64,000 bases of DNA, taken from Sphingomonas jejuensis. GTDB lineage: Bacteria > Pseudomonadota > Alphaproteobacteria > Sphingomonadales > Sphingomonadaceae. Shown here one piece after another: positions 1 through 10,346 of this stretch. A model generated the notes under the pieces. It saw only the letters and a list, made by a program, of their open reading frames with translations, was not told the DNA's origin and did not search any database. The stretch lies in assembly GCF_011927695.1 (NCBI RefSeq), contig NZ_JAATJE010000001.1, forward strand, positions 1,674,001 to 1,738,000. Direction: 5' to 3'. Positions within the stretch are counted from its first letter, which is position 1, and the number at the start of each line of letters is the position of its first letter. Made by a program: the position numbers and the translations under genes.

Positions 1-558
1 GATCATTGGTAGAGCGAGAGTGTCACGAATCTGTTCCAAAACTGTCAAAATTCCGTCACGCCGTGCCGGATCGAGCGCGGCCAAAGGCTCATCCAGCAAC
101 AGCGCGCGCGGCGCGCTCAGCAATGCCCGGCCGATCGCCACCCGCTGCGCCTCGCCGCCCGACAGGTTGCGCGGCCAGCGATCGAGCAGATGGCCGATGC
201 CCAGCAGGTCCACCGTCTCGTCCCGCGTGATCCATCGCTCCTCCGCGATCCTCAACCGCGCGCCATAATCCAGGTTCCAGCCGACCCGGCGGTGCGGGAA
301 CAGCCGGTGCTCCTGAAAGACATAGCCGATGCGCCGCTGCTCGGGCGGCACATCCGCGCCGCCGGCGTCGAACAGCGTGTCGCCGTCCAGCCGGACATGC
401 CCCGCGTCCGGGCGCAGCAGCCCGGCCACCATGTTGAGCAGGCTCGTTTTGCCGGCACCCGACGAGCCCACCACCGCCACCACCCGCGCGTCGGTGACGA
501 TGCGCGCCGCGATCTCGCGCCGGCCCAGCTGCCGCCGGACGTCGATGTCAAAGGACAT
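1..558 (-). CDS. modC: Molybdate ABC transporter ATP-binding protein ModC (partial, C-terminus outside window)
   Basis: Cytoplasmic ATPase that powers molybdate import. The first 186 residues are visible: Walker A GSSGAGKT at about 31-38, Q-loop FQEHRLF near 81, signature LSGGE near 132 and Walker B LLLDEP near 153. The usual C-terminal molybdate-binding (TOBE/MOP) region would lie outside the window. The start ATG overlaps the end of modB by 11 bases, so it is translated as part of a modABC operon. Family and context make the call firm; only completeness cannot be judged. Confidence 0.93.
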   Translation of the reverse strand, partial: MSFDIDVRRQLGRREIAARIVTDARVVAVVGSSGAGKTSLLNMVAGLLRPDAGHVRLDGDTLFDAGGADVPPEQRRIGYVFQEHRLFPHRRVGWNLDYGARLRIAEERWITRDETVDLLGIGHLLDRWPRNLSGGEAQRVAIGRALLSAPRALLLDEPLAALDPARRDGILTVLEQIRDTLALPMI

Positions 559-1234
559 GCGCCTGCCCATGCCGCCGCGCCAGCCATTCGGATGCCACCA
601 GCGCCGCCAGCGACAGCGCGATCGAGATGAGCGACAGCCGCAGCACCGCCGCCTCGCCCCCCGGCAGCTGCAGCGCCGAATAGATGGCCAGCGGCAACGT
701 GCGGGTCTCGTTCGGGATGTTAGATGCAAAGGTGACAGTGGCGCCGAATTCACCGATCGACCGGGCGAACCCCAGTACCAGACCCGCCAGCATGCCCGGC
801 AGCGCCAGCGGCAGCGAGATGGTCCAGCGCACCCGCCACCATCCCGCGCCCAGCGTCCGCGCCGCCGCCTCCAGCCGCGGGTCGACCGCCTCGATCGACA
901 GCCGCATCGCCCGCACCATCAGCGGCAACGCCATCACCGCCGCCGCCAGCGCCGCGCCCGTCCAGCGGAACACCAGCACGACGCCGAAGCTTCGCTCCAG
1001 CCACGCCCCCACCGGCCCGGCCGGCCCGAACAGGATCAGCAGCAGCCAGCCGGTCACCACCGGCGGAATGACCAGCGGCAGGTGAACCAGCGCGTCCAGC
1101 AGGATCTTGCCCGGAAAGCGCCACCGCGCCAGCACCCACGCCAGCCCCAGCGCCACGGGGAAGCTTGCGCCGACCGCGACCAGGCTAATCCGCGCCGACA
1201 GGGCGACGATCGCCCATTCCTCCGCCGACAGCAT
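548..1234 (-). CDS. modB: Molybdate ABC transporter permease ModB
   Basis: Inner-membrane permease of the molybdate importer, 228 residues, about the normal ModB length. It has five or six hydrophobic segments and the EAA-type coupling loop around the EAARTLGAGWWR stretch, where the permease contacts ModC. The ATG shares one base with the modA stop (TGATG), which indicates translational coupling. A longer frame runs through modA upstream, but its product is not ModB-like, so the start at MLSAEEW was chosen. Confidence 0.93.
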   Translation of the reverse strand: MLSAEEWAIVALSARISLVAVGASFPVALGLAWVLARWRFPGKILLDALVHLPLVIPPVVTGWLLLILFGPAGPVGAWLERSFGVVLVFRWTGAALAAAVMALPLMVRAMRLSIEAVDPRLEAAARTLGAGWWRVRWTISLPLALPGMLAGLVLGFARSIGEFGATVTFASNIPNETRTLPLAIYSALQLPGGEAAVLRLSLISIALSLAALVASEWLARRHGQAHVL

Positions 1235-2031
1235 CAGGCCGGGTCGAGAAAGCCGTGCCGCCGGAAGATCGCCCGCGCCTCGCGCCCCAGCAGGAAGCGG
1301 CGGAACCGCTCGGCCGCCGGGTTGGCGGATCGTGCCACCCGCGCGATTGGATAGCGGATCGGCGGATGGCTGGCGGCCGGGAAGGTGCCGATCACCCGCA
1401 CGCCCGATGCTTCGCGCACGTCCGTCGCATAGACGATGCCGAGCGGCGCCGCCCCCCGCTCCACCAGCGCCAGCGCGGCCCGCACGCTCTCGGCCGGCGC
1501 TAGGCGATCGGCGAGCGATGCCCAGACACCCAGCCGCTGCAGCGCGGCGCGGGCATAGCGCCCGGCCGGCACGCCCGCGGGGTCGCCGATCGCCAGCCGC
1601 CCGCTGCCCAGCGCCTGCGCCAGCGGAAAGCGCGGCCGGATGACGAGCGGGCCACGAAAGCCCCGCCCGGCCACCAGCACCAGCCGGTTCGAGACCAGTG
1701 TCGCGCGGCTGCGGGGCGCGATCAGCCCGCGCGCCGCCAGCTGGTCCATCCATGGCTCGTCCGCCGACACGAACAGGTCGGCAGGCGCTCCCCCGATGAT
1801 CTGCCGCGCAAGTGCAGAGGACGCCGCAAAGCTCAGCACCGGCCGCGGCTGGCCGGTCCGGGCAAAGGCATCGGCTGCGGCGGTCAGCGCCTCCTGCATG
1901 GATGCGGCCGCCAGCACCACGGGCGCCCGCTGCGCGCGCACCGTGCCGGGTGACAGCGCCGTCAGGACGGTCGCCACCATGAAAGCGAAGGCCCGGAACA
2001 GGCTCCTTGTCGTCATCGCGCCATGTTGCAC
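1234..2031 (-). CDS. modA: Molybdate-binding periplasmic protein ModA
   Basis: Periplasmic substrate-binding protein that captures molybdate for ModBC. A signal peptide ends near an AxA-like RAQ at about residue 34, followed by the family stretches VVLAAASMQEAL and SSALARQI and by FVSADEPWMD. Either of two ATGs (2031 or 2016) could be the start; both give a complete signal peptide. It is first in the modABC order and lies 25 bases after cysQ on the same strand. No molybdate-regulator gene (modE) is seen in the window. Confidence 0.92.
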   Translation of the reverse strand: MQHGAMTTRSLFRAFAFMVATVLTALSPGTVRAQRAPVVLAAASMQEALTAAADAFARTGQPRPVLSFAASSALARQIIGGAPADLFVSADEPWMDQLAARGLIAPRSRATLVSNRLVLVAGRGFRGPLVIRPRFPLAQALGSGRLAIGDPAGVPAGRYARAALQRLGVWASLADRLAPAESVRAALALVERGAAPLGIVYATDVREASGVRVIGTFPAASHPPIRYPIARVARSANPAAERFRRFLLGREARAIFRRHGFLDPA

Positions 2032-2056
2032 GCGACCGCGGCGCGCGCCAGCATCC

Positions 2057-2836
2057 TCACGGCAGCGGAGGGTCGAACGCGCCCGCCGCGACGAACGGCG
2101 GGTTCGCGCAGCCGCGCTTGCCGTAGCGAAGGGGCGCGCCGCTCGCCGTGAGCACCCGGCCGCCCGCCGCCTCCAGCACCGCCTGCCCCGCCGCGATGTC
2201 CCATTCGGACGTCGGCCCGTGCCGCGGATAAAGGTCCGCCGCGCCTTCTGCGATCAGGCACAGTTTCAGCGACGATCCGATCCGGTCGATCTGCGTCACC
2301 CCCGCCCGCGCGAACCAGTCGCGCGTCTCCGCGCTGTCCACGCTGCGCGACGCCAGCCCGACCGGCGAAGCGTCCGGCACCCGCGCGCGCACCGGCCGGC
2401 GCGGTCCTCCGGGCAGGTCGCGCGTCCAGGCATCGCCCGCCACGACGTCCCCGCCCCACAGCCGCCCCAGCGCTGGCGCGGAGACGATCGCCAGCGTCGC
2501 GCGACCCGCCTCCACCAGCGCGATGTTGACCGTATGGTGGTCGCGCCCGTCCACAAACTCGCGCGTCCCGTCGAGCGGGTCGACCAGGAAGAATCGCTCC
2601 GGCGCCTCCGGAATCCCCCGGGCGGCGCACTGCTCCTCCGCGATCACCGGGATGGACGGCGCCGCCGCCGCCAGCGCGGCCAGGATGATGCGTTCGGCGG
2701 CCTCGTCGGCTTCGGTCACCGGCGATAGGTCGGACTTGGTCCGGGCCGAGATGCCCCCATCGCGCACGCGCAGGATCTCGGTCCCCGCCGCCACGGCGGC
2801 CGCATCCATCCGCAACAACAGCGCATCACGATCCAT
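2057..2836 (-). CDS. cysQ: 3'(2'),5'-bisphosphate nucleotidase CysQ (inositol monophosphatase family)
   Basis: Likely hydrolyses 3'-phosphoadenosine 5'-phosphate, a by-product of sulfate assimilation. The 259-residue protein has the metal-binding motifs of the family: the EE pair at 67-68, DPLDGTREF at about 86-94 and a WD motif in SEWDIAAG near the C-terminal half. The length is normal for CysQ. The family also contains inositol monophosphatases; the REF after DPLDGT favours CysQ. It is divergent from obg with an 86-base gap. Confidence 0.88.
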   Translation of the reverse strand: MDRDALLLRMDAAAVAAGTEILRVRDGGISARTKSDLSPVTEADEAAERIILAALAAAAPSIPVIAEEQCAARGIPEAPERFFLVDPLDGTREFVDGRDHHTVNIALVEAGRATLAIVSAPALGRLWGGDVVAGDAWTRDLPGGPRRPVRARVPDASPVGLASRSVDSAETRDWFARAGVTQIDRIGSSLKLCLIAEGAADLYPRHGPTSEWDIAAGQAVLEAAGGRVLTASGAPLRYGKRGCANPPFVAAGAFDPPLP

Positions 2837-2913
2837 CCACCCGCATGTAGGGGCATGGCGCCGCCGGGCACAGCCCCTCCCGCCGTGCTTGCCTTTTTGC
2901 GCGCCATCCTTAG

Positions 2914-4883
<1,970 letters not shown>

Positions 4884-4913
4884 GCGGGCACTCCCGGCTT
4901 TAAAGCGCGGGGC

Positions 4914-5159
4914 ATGACCGACCGCGCCCAGACCTTCGCCCGCGTTGCCGAACAGATCGAACCCTTCAACAAGAAGGGCGTCGACGTGACGGACGCCACC
5001 ACCTTCCAGGGCGATCTCGAATGGGACAGCCTCACCGTCATGGATTTCGTGGCGGCGGTGGAGGACACGTTCGACATCACCATCACCATGAACATGCAGG
5101 CGGAGATCGAGACGGTCGGCCAGCTCGTCGACGCGGTGGACAAGCTCCAGCAGGGCTGA
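4914..5159 (+). CDS. acp: Acyl carrier protein of the sphingolipid cluster
   Basis: Small acidic carrier protein of 81 residues. The phosphopantetheine attachment site is Ser39 in the DSL motif, followed by a helix TVMDFVAAVE. It is not the housekeeping AcpP: the sequence around the DSL motif differs and no fatty-acid synthase gene is nearby. Its place 30 bases after the CerR-like gene and before spt matches the dedicated ACP required for ceramide synthesis in Caulobacter, where it is thought to hold the acyl chain used by Spt or the ceramide synthase. A role in sphingolipid synthesis is inferred from context. Confidence 0.85.
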   Translation: MTDRAQTFARVAEQIEPFNKKGVDVTDATTFQGDLEWDSLTVMDFVAAVEDTFDITITMNMQAEIETVGQLVDAVDKLQQG

Positions 5160-5187
5160 AACGGCGCCGGAAGCGGAGGGACCTGCG

Positions 5188-5397
5188 ATGACCGACAAGG
5201 TGAAGGGTCCCGCCTCCTACTTCCCCGCGATCGAGCAGAAATACGGCCAGCCGATCGCCCATTGGCAGGCGATCATCCGCAGTCACCTGCCGGCAAAGCA
5301 CATGGATCTGGTCGCCAGGCTCAAGACCGACCACGGCATGGGCCACGGCCACGCCAACGCGCTCGTCGCGCATGTGCTGGCAGAGGACAAAGGCTGA
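5188..5397 (+). CDS. DUF4287 domain-containing small protein
   Basis: A 69-residue soluble protein matching the DUF4287 family (PASYFPAIEQKYG, then a GMGHGHAN motif). Its function is unknown. It follows acp by 28 bases and has a good Shine-Dalgarno (GGAGGG), so it is probably co-transcribed with the CerR-like and acp genes. The helix-rich, histidine-containing sequence shows no catalytic signature I recognise. Its link to sphingolipids is by position only. Confidence 0.75.
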   Translation: MTDKVKGPASYFPAIEQKYGQPIAHWQAIIRSHLPAKHMDLVARLKTDHGMGHGHANALVAHVLAEDKG

Positions 5398-5534
5398 CGC
5401 CTCTCTCGGCCACGCACGTGCGCGGCGATCGCGCTGTCCTACAGCCCCGCTTCTGTGCCAGACATTCCGCCATGTCGCCCGCATCTGCCCCGCTCTACCT
5501 CACAGTTGCTTCCTCGACCCTCCTTGGAGACCCG

Positions 5535-5570
5535 AAGTTGACGGGGACGTGTCGTCAACTTTGTCAACTT
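5535..5570. promoter_or_regulatory. Three copies of AAGTTGAC upstream of spt (candidate operator)
   Basis: Within the 238-base gap before spt the octamer AAGTTGAC occurs once forward (5535-5542) and twice as its reverse complement (5554-5561 and 5563-5570). The first and second form an inverted repeat, AGTTGACG/CGTCAACT, with a 9-base spacer; the second and third form a direct repeat nine bases apart. The arrangement suits binding of a dimeric regulator near the spt promoter. The regulator is unknown, and the call rests on the repeat pattern alone. Confidence 0.4.
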
Positions 5571-5635
5571 TCGCGCCCGGTCACTCACGTCCACGCGCCC
5601 TACCCACGCCGCAATCGGCGGGTTATGGCGCGGCC

Positions 5636-6907
5636 ATGACCGAAGCTGCCGTGACCCCGCACCAGACCGCGATCGATCCCGCGCCCGTGGCGCCCGAGCG
5701 CGACCTCCTGTCCAAGTTCGATGCCCTGATCGCGGAGCGGCAGGCGCTGATCGACACCGGCGTGCGCGATCCGTTCGCGATCGTCATGGAAAAGGTGCTC
5801 TCACCCACGCTGGCGATCATCAAGGGGCGCGAGACGATCCTGCTCGGCACCTACAATTACATGGGCATGACCTTCGATCCGGACGTGGTCGCCGCCGGCA
5901 AGGCCGCTCTCGATGCGTTCGGCTCGGGCACCACCGGCAGCCGCGTCCTCAACGGCACCTACTCCCCGCACAAGGATTGCGAGGAGGCGCTCAAGGAGTT
6001 CTACGGCACCGATCACGCCATGGTCTTCTCGACCGGCTACCAGGCAAACCTCGGCATCATCTCGACGCTTGCCGGCAAGGGCGAATACATCATCCTCGAC
6101 GCCGACAGCCACGCGTCGATCTACGACGGTTGCGGCCTCGGCAATGCGGAGGTGGTCCGCTTCCGCCACAATTCGGTCGAGGATCTCGACAAGCGGCTCG
6201 GCCGCCTGCCGAAGGAGCCGGGCAAGCTGGTCGTGCTGGAAGGCGTCTATTCCATGCTTGGCGACATCGCCCCGCTGCCGGAAATGGTCGCCGTCGCCAA
6301 GAAGCACGGCGCCATGGTGCTGGTGGACGAGGCGCACGGCATGGGCTTCTTCGGCCCCAACGGCCGCGGCGTGTATGAGGAACAGGGCGTCGCCGACGAT
6401 GTCGACTTCGTGGTCGGCACCTTCTCGAAGTCGGTCGGCACGGTGGGCGGCTTTTGCGTGTCCAACCATCCGAAGTTCGACGTTATGCGGCTCGTCTGCC
6501 GACCTTATGTCTTCACCGCCTCGCTTCCCCCGTCGGTCGTCGCCACAGCCGCGACCTCGATCCGCAAGCTTCGCCACGCCGCCGACAAGCGTGCTCACCT
6601 GTGGCAGAACAGCCGGCGGCTCCACGGCGGGCTGAAGGACCTGGGCTTCACGCTCGGCACCGACACGCCGCAGTCGGCGATCATCGCCGTGATCCTGCAC
6701 GATCAGACGCAGGCGGTGGCGATGTGGCAGGCGCTCCTGGAACAGGGCCTGTACGTCAACATGGCCCGCCCGCCCGCGACGCCGGCGGGCATGTTCCTGC
6801 TGCGCTGCTCGCTGTGCGCGGAACATACGGCCGAACAGGTCGAACAGATCATCGGCATGTTCGATGCGGCCGGCCGTGCCACAGGCGCGATCGGCTCGGG
6901 AACTTAA
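5636..6907 (+). CDS. spt: Serine palmitoyltransferase
   Basis: PLP-dependent alpha-oxoamine synthase that condenses L-serine with palmitoyl-CoA (or an acyl-ACP) to 3-oxo-sphinganine, the first step of sphingolipid synthesis; cytoplasmic homodimer. The 423-residue protein has His159 (ADSHAS), Asp231 and His234 (DEAHG) and the PLP lysine Lys265 (GTFSKSVG), the same numbers as in the characterised Sphingomonas paucimobilis enzyme. This match distinguishes it from KBL and ALAS relatives. The ATG at 5636 was chosen on this numbering; the frame is open further upstream but without homology. Confidence 0.96.
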   Translation: MTEAAVTPHQTAIDPAPVAPERDLLSKFDALIAERQALIDTGVRDPFAIVMEKVLSPTLAIIKGRETILLGTYNYMGMTFDPDVVAAGKAALDAFGSGTTGSRVLNGTYSPHKDCEEALKEFYGTDHAMVFSTGYQANLGIISTLAGKGEYIILDADSHASIYDGCGLGNAEVVRFRHNSVEDLDKRLGRLPKEPGKLVVLEGVYSMLGDIAPLPEMVAVAKKHGAMVLVDEAHGMGFFGPNGRGVYEEQGVADDVDFVVGTFSKSVGTVGGFCVSNHPKFDVMRLVCRPYVFTASLPPSVVATAATSIRKLRHAADKRAHLWQNSRRLHGGLKDLGFTLGTDTPQSAIIAVILHDQTQAVAMWQALLEQGLYVNMARPPATPAGMFLLRCSLCAEHTAEQVEQIIGMFDAAGRATGAIGSGT

Positions 6908-6945
6908 ACATCTCGTTAACCATCCGGCCCTAGCGTGGGCTGGCG

Positions 6946-8925
6946 ATGAGTTATGTGTCCCCGCTTCCGTCCGCGCCGCGCGTCGACTTCCGGCGCTATC
7001 TCGGCTGGCTGGCGGCGGCGCTTGGCATGCTGTCGGTCATCGCCATCATCCTGCTCGTCAGCAACGTCTCCGCCGCCAACCGGCAGCGCGATGCCGCGCT
7101 CGCCGAACAGCAACGCAGCTTCGGCGTCATGCTGCAGGCACGATCGCTGGAAAGCACGCTGACGAAGGCGGAGGCGGCGCTTGGCCGCTATGTGCTCTCC
7201 AGCGACATCGATGTCGGCCGCTTCTATTATCAGGAATGGCGCCGCGCCGGTGCGATCATCGACCGGCTGGAACGCGACACGCGCGAGGATCCCGCGCAGC
7301 AGGCGATGCTGCGCCGGCTCCGCCTGACCTATGACGAGCGTGGCCGCGAACTGTCGCAATCGGCGCTGCGCACCGCCTACGGCCAGGGCATGAACGGCAT
7401 CGGCCTCTACCATCAGGCCGCGCGGGCGGAGAGCCTGCAGCAGATGGCCGACCTGCTGAACGACCTGATCGCGAGCGAGCGGCGCAATCTCTCCTCGCGT
7501 TCCCGCGACGCGACGGAGCTCGTCAACAGCTCCAACCGCATCGCCTCGCGGCTCAGCATGTTCGGCATCCTGCTGATCCTCGGCGCCGGTCTGCTCGCCT
7601 GGCTCACCGCCCGCGCCGTCGGCCAGCGCCGCCTTGCCGACCGCGACATGGAAGCGTCGGCGCTTCGTGCGGAGGTGCTGGAGGAGGCGGTGGCGCTTCG
7701 CACCGCCGAACTCAGCGACGCGAACGAACGGCTGCGCGCCGAAGCAGCCGAGCGTGCCGCGGCCGAGGCGCAGTTGCGCCAGGCCCACAAGATGGAAGCC
7801 GTAGGCAAGCTCACCGGCGGCATCGCGCATGATTTCAACAACATGCTGGCGGTCGTCACCGGCGGCCTGGAACTCGCCCGGCGCCGCATCCACAATCGCC
7901 CGACCGAAGCGATGCAGCAGATCGACAAGGCGATGGAAGGCGCGGTCCGCGCCGCCGCGCTCACCCGTCGCCTGCTCGCCTTTTCACGCGCCGAGCCGCT
8001 GATGCCGGCCGCGCACGATCCCGCCGCCCTGATCGCCGGGATGACCGATCTCCTTGATCGCTCGCTTGGCGAACAGATCCGCGTCCACACCGATCTTGCG
8101 CCCGGTGCCTGGCCGATCTGGGTCGACCGTCTGCAGCTCGAAAACGCCATCCTGAACCTGGCGGTCAATGCCCGCGATGCGATGGAGCGCGGCGGCATCC
8201 TGACCATCCGCACCGCCAACCGCCTGCTCTCGCCCGGCCACCAGGCGGATCTCGATCCCGGCGATTACCTCGCGATCGAGGTATCGGACGATGGCTGCGG
8301 CATGTCCGCGGAGGTGCTGGACCGGGTGTTCGAACCCTTTTTCACCACCAAGCCGGTCGGTCTCGGGACGGGCTTGGGACTCAGCCAGGTGTTCGGCTTC
8401 GTCGGCCAGTCGTCGGGCAAGGTCCTGATCGCCTCGGCACCCGGGCGCGGCACCACCGTCACCTTGCTGCTGCCCCGCTACACAGGCCTGCTGGCGGTGC
8501 CGGCCGATGCCGCGCCGGCACGGCCGGTGGAGATCGACGCAACCGGCCGCACCATCCTGGTGATCGAGGACGACGCCCGCGTGCTCTCCGCCACGGTCGA
8601 CACGCTCATCGAGCTTGGTCACCGCCCGATCGCCTGCAACCGGCCCGAACGTGCGGCGGATCTGCTCGCCGCGTCGGGGCCGGTCGACCTCATCCTGTCG
8701 GACGTCGTCATGGCGGGGATGTCGGGGCCGGAACTGGTGTCGATGCTCGTGCGCCAGGCGCCCGACGCCGCCGTGCTGTTCGTGACCGGCTTCACCGGGG
8801 AGGCCGACGAGGCCGATTTCGGCGGCTATCCGGTGCTCCGAAAGCCCTTCTCGATGCGCGCGCTGGAGCTTGCGGTGGATAGCGCCTGCGACCAGCGCCC
8901 CGGCGTTACCCCGATCGCGGCCTAG
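6946..8925 (+). CDS. Hybrid sensor histidine kinase/response regulator
   Basis: Membrane-bound hybrid kinase of 659 residues. Two transmembrane helices (about 18-38 and 205-222) flank a 165-residue helical periplasmic sensor region resembling CHASE3. A coiled coil (235-280) leads to the HisKA domain with His295 in GGIAHDFNN. The ATPase domain has DDGCGMS and GTGLGLS, and a fused receiver (from about 536) has acidic residues 541-543, phospho-acceptor Asp586 and Lys633. It begins 38 bases after spt, so could share its transcript. The input and partners are unknown. Its TAG stop overlaps the convergent stop of the next gene. Confidence 0.9.
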   Translation: MSYVSPLPSAPRVDFRRYLGWLAAALGMLSVIAIILLVSNVSAANRQRDAALAEQQRSFGVMLQARSLESTLTKAEAALGRYVLSSDIDVGRFYYQEWRRAGAIIDRLERDTREDPAQQAMLRRLRLTYDERGRELSQSALRTAYGQGMNGIGLYHQAARAESLQQMADLLNDLIASERRNLSSRSRDATELVNSSNRIASRLSMFGILLILGAGLLAWLTARAVGQRRLADRDMEASALRAEVLEEAVALRTAELSDANERLRAEAAERAAAEAQLRQAHKMEAVGKLTGGIAHDFNNMLAVVTGGLELARRRIHNRPTEAMQQIDKAMEGAVRAAALTRRLLAFSRAEPLMPAAHDPAALIAGMTDLLDRSLGEQIRVHTDLAPGAWPIWVDRLQLENAILNLAVNARDAMERGGILTIRTANRLLSPGHQADLDPGDYLAIEVSDDGCGMSAEVLDRVFEPFFTTKPVGLGTGLGLSQVFGFVGQSSGKVLIASAPGRGTTVTLLLPRYTGLLAVPADAAPARPVEIDATGRTILVIEDDARVLSATVDTLIELGHRPIACNRPERAADLLAASGPVDLILSDVVMAGMSGPELVSMLVRQAPDAAVLFVTGFTGEADEADFGGYPVLRKPFSMRALELAVDSACDQRPGVTPIAA

Positions 8926-9719
8926 GCGGCCAGCTTCAGGAAGGTCACGGGCGCCGCCGGCTCGAGCCGCATCGTCGGTCCGGCGATGGCCGCGCCATCA
9001 AGCAGCAGCCGGTCCGCGCCGTCGATCGCCACATCGTCGCACCGGGTGCCATGACCGCCTGTTGCCCACGGCATTCCGAGCCGCCCCGTGATGGCAGCGG
9101 CCGCGGCACTCAAGGCCGCGCGCCAGCCTGCCTCCACCGCCAGCATCGTCAGCCGCGGCGTCTCCGCCCGGCCCTCCGCCTGGTTGCCGACCACCACCAG
9201 CCTTGAGAACCGCCCGCTGATCTTTGCACCTCTGTCGGCGGAAGCGCGCAGGCTGATCGACCTTCGGCCAGCCGTCCGCACCATCAGCCCCAGCCGCCTC
9301 AGCCCACCGGCCGTAACGGCGACCGGCACCCGATTGATCAATCGACCGCCAAGCCCGGCCCGCGCCAGGCGCGCCGCCTGCTCCAGCCCTTCGACCGAAC
9401 ATCCGGGGCTCCCCAACATGTGGGGCACCACGTCGGCCGCTCCTCCGCCCAGCGCCGCGATCGGCGGCGGCGTGGCACCGAACGGTTGCCGCGCTTCCAT
9501 CACGGTCAGCACCTCGCTCACCGTCGCGTCGTCGCCAACTATGGCGAGCACGCGGGGACGGACCAGTGCGATCGTCGCAAGCGCGGTCTCCACGTCCCCG
9601 CCCTCGTCCACTTCGTAGTGGAACACGTCGCCACGCCGGCCGCAGCGCTCGCGCAGCTTCGGCAGCAGGACCGCGACCGCAGCCGTGCGCGCGTCGGACA
9701 GGAGGGCGACGTCGGTCAC
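8922..9719 (-). CDS. Diacylglycerol-kinase-like lipid kinase fold protein with degenerate active site
   Basis: A 265-residue protein with the outline of the DAGK/sphingosine-kinase/YegS fold. The nucleotide loop reads VGDDATVSEV where active kinases have GGDGTxNEV; the second loop GGGAADVV lacks the usual asparagine of GTANDFA; and the C-terminal catalytic DGE reads DGA. Spt's neighbourhood makes a ceramide or diacylglycerol kinase an obvious guess (Caulobacter has such a kinase, CpgB), but the missing residues suggest an inactive or altered enzyme. It is convergent with the histidine kinase; the two TAG stops share CTAG. Confidence 0.6.
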   Translation of the reverse strand: MTDVALLSDARTAAVAVLLPKLRERCGRRGDVFHYEVDEGGDVETALATIALVRPRVLAIVGDDATVSEVLTVMEARQPFGATPPPIAALGGGAADVVPHMLGSPGCSVEGLEQAARLARAGLGGRLINRVPVAVTAGGLRRLGLMVRTAGRRSISLRASADRGAKISGRFSRLVVVGNQAEGRAETPRLTMLAVEAGWRAALSAAAAAITGRLGMPWATGGHGTRCDDVAIDGADRLLLDGAAIAGPTMRLEPAAPVTFLKLAA

Positions 9720-9723
9720 GTGA

Positions 9724-10224
9724 TCACGGGTTCCGGCGGATCGGTCCGATCGACAGCCCGCGAAGATAGTTGAGCGTGATCGGCACGGGCGTCACCCGGC
9801 CCGCGCCGGCATCCACCCGGACGCTGTCATAGGACGGATTGCGGCGGGAGATCGCCTGCCCCAGCGACAGCCGCGGATTGTTGGAAAAGCCGCCCCCATC
9901 GCCGCGGTCCGATCGACCGTCGCCATTGGCGTCGTGGCGGATCGACACGGCATAGTCGCCCGCGCCCGGCAACGGCACGCACACGTCGACCGGCCCCGAT
10001 CCGCGCGGCACCGGAACCTCGATCCGGCTCACCCGGCGGTGCCCGTCGGCATAGTTGGCGGCGCCTGCATAGGTCTGCACGCGAAGGGTCCCGGCGCGCT
10101 CCTTGAAGCCGCTGACGCTCACCAGCAGCGCGGTGCCGCGGCAGGCAGCTGGCTGTGCCAGCGCCGCTCCGCCCGGGATTATCATGGCCGCCATCGCGGC
10201 GGCAGCCAGCGGATATTTGCGCAT
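9724..10224 (-). CDS. DUF2141 domain-containing secreted protein
   Basis: A 166-residue exported protein. The signal peptide MRKYPLAAAAMAAMIIP ends near an ALA-QP site. The rest matches DUF2141: a VSVSGFKERAGTLRVQ opening, a HDANGDGRSDRG stretch that looks like an acidic metal-binding loop, and SNNPRLSLGQ. The function of the family is unknown. It lies four bases after the lipid-kinase-like gene, in the same direction, so the two probably form an operon. An upstream extension of 30 codons lacks signal-peptide character, so the ATG at 10224 was used. Confidence 0.8.
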   Translation of the reverse strand: MRKYPLAAAAMAAMIIPGGAALAQPAACRGTALLVSVSGFKERAGTLRVQTYAGAANYADGHRRVSRIEVPVPRGSGPVDVCVPLPGAGDYAVSIRHDANGDGRSDRGDGGGFSNNPRLSLGQAISRRNPSYDSVRVDAGAGRVTPVPITLNYLRGLSIGPIRRNP

Positions 10225-10346
10225 GACCTCTCCTTGTACCAACGCTATAGCCCGGACGGATCGGCACGGCCGTCCGGGCTCTTGGATCGGGAGATTGGCG
10301 TCGTTTACGGCCAAAACATGGTGTCCACACGTCTGAAATCTGAACG

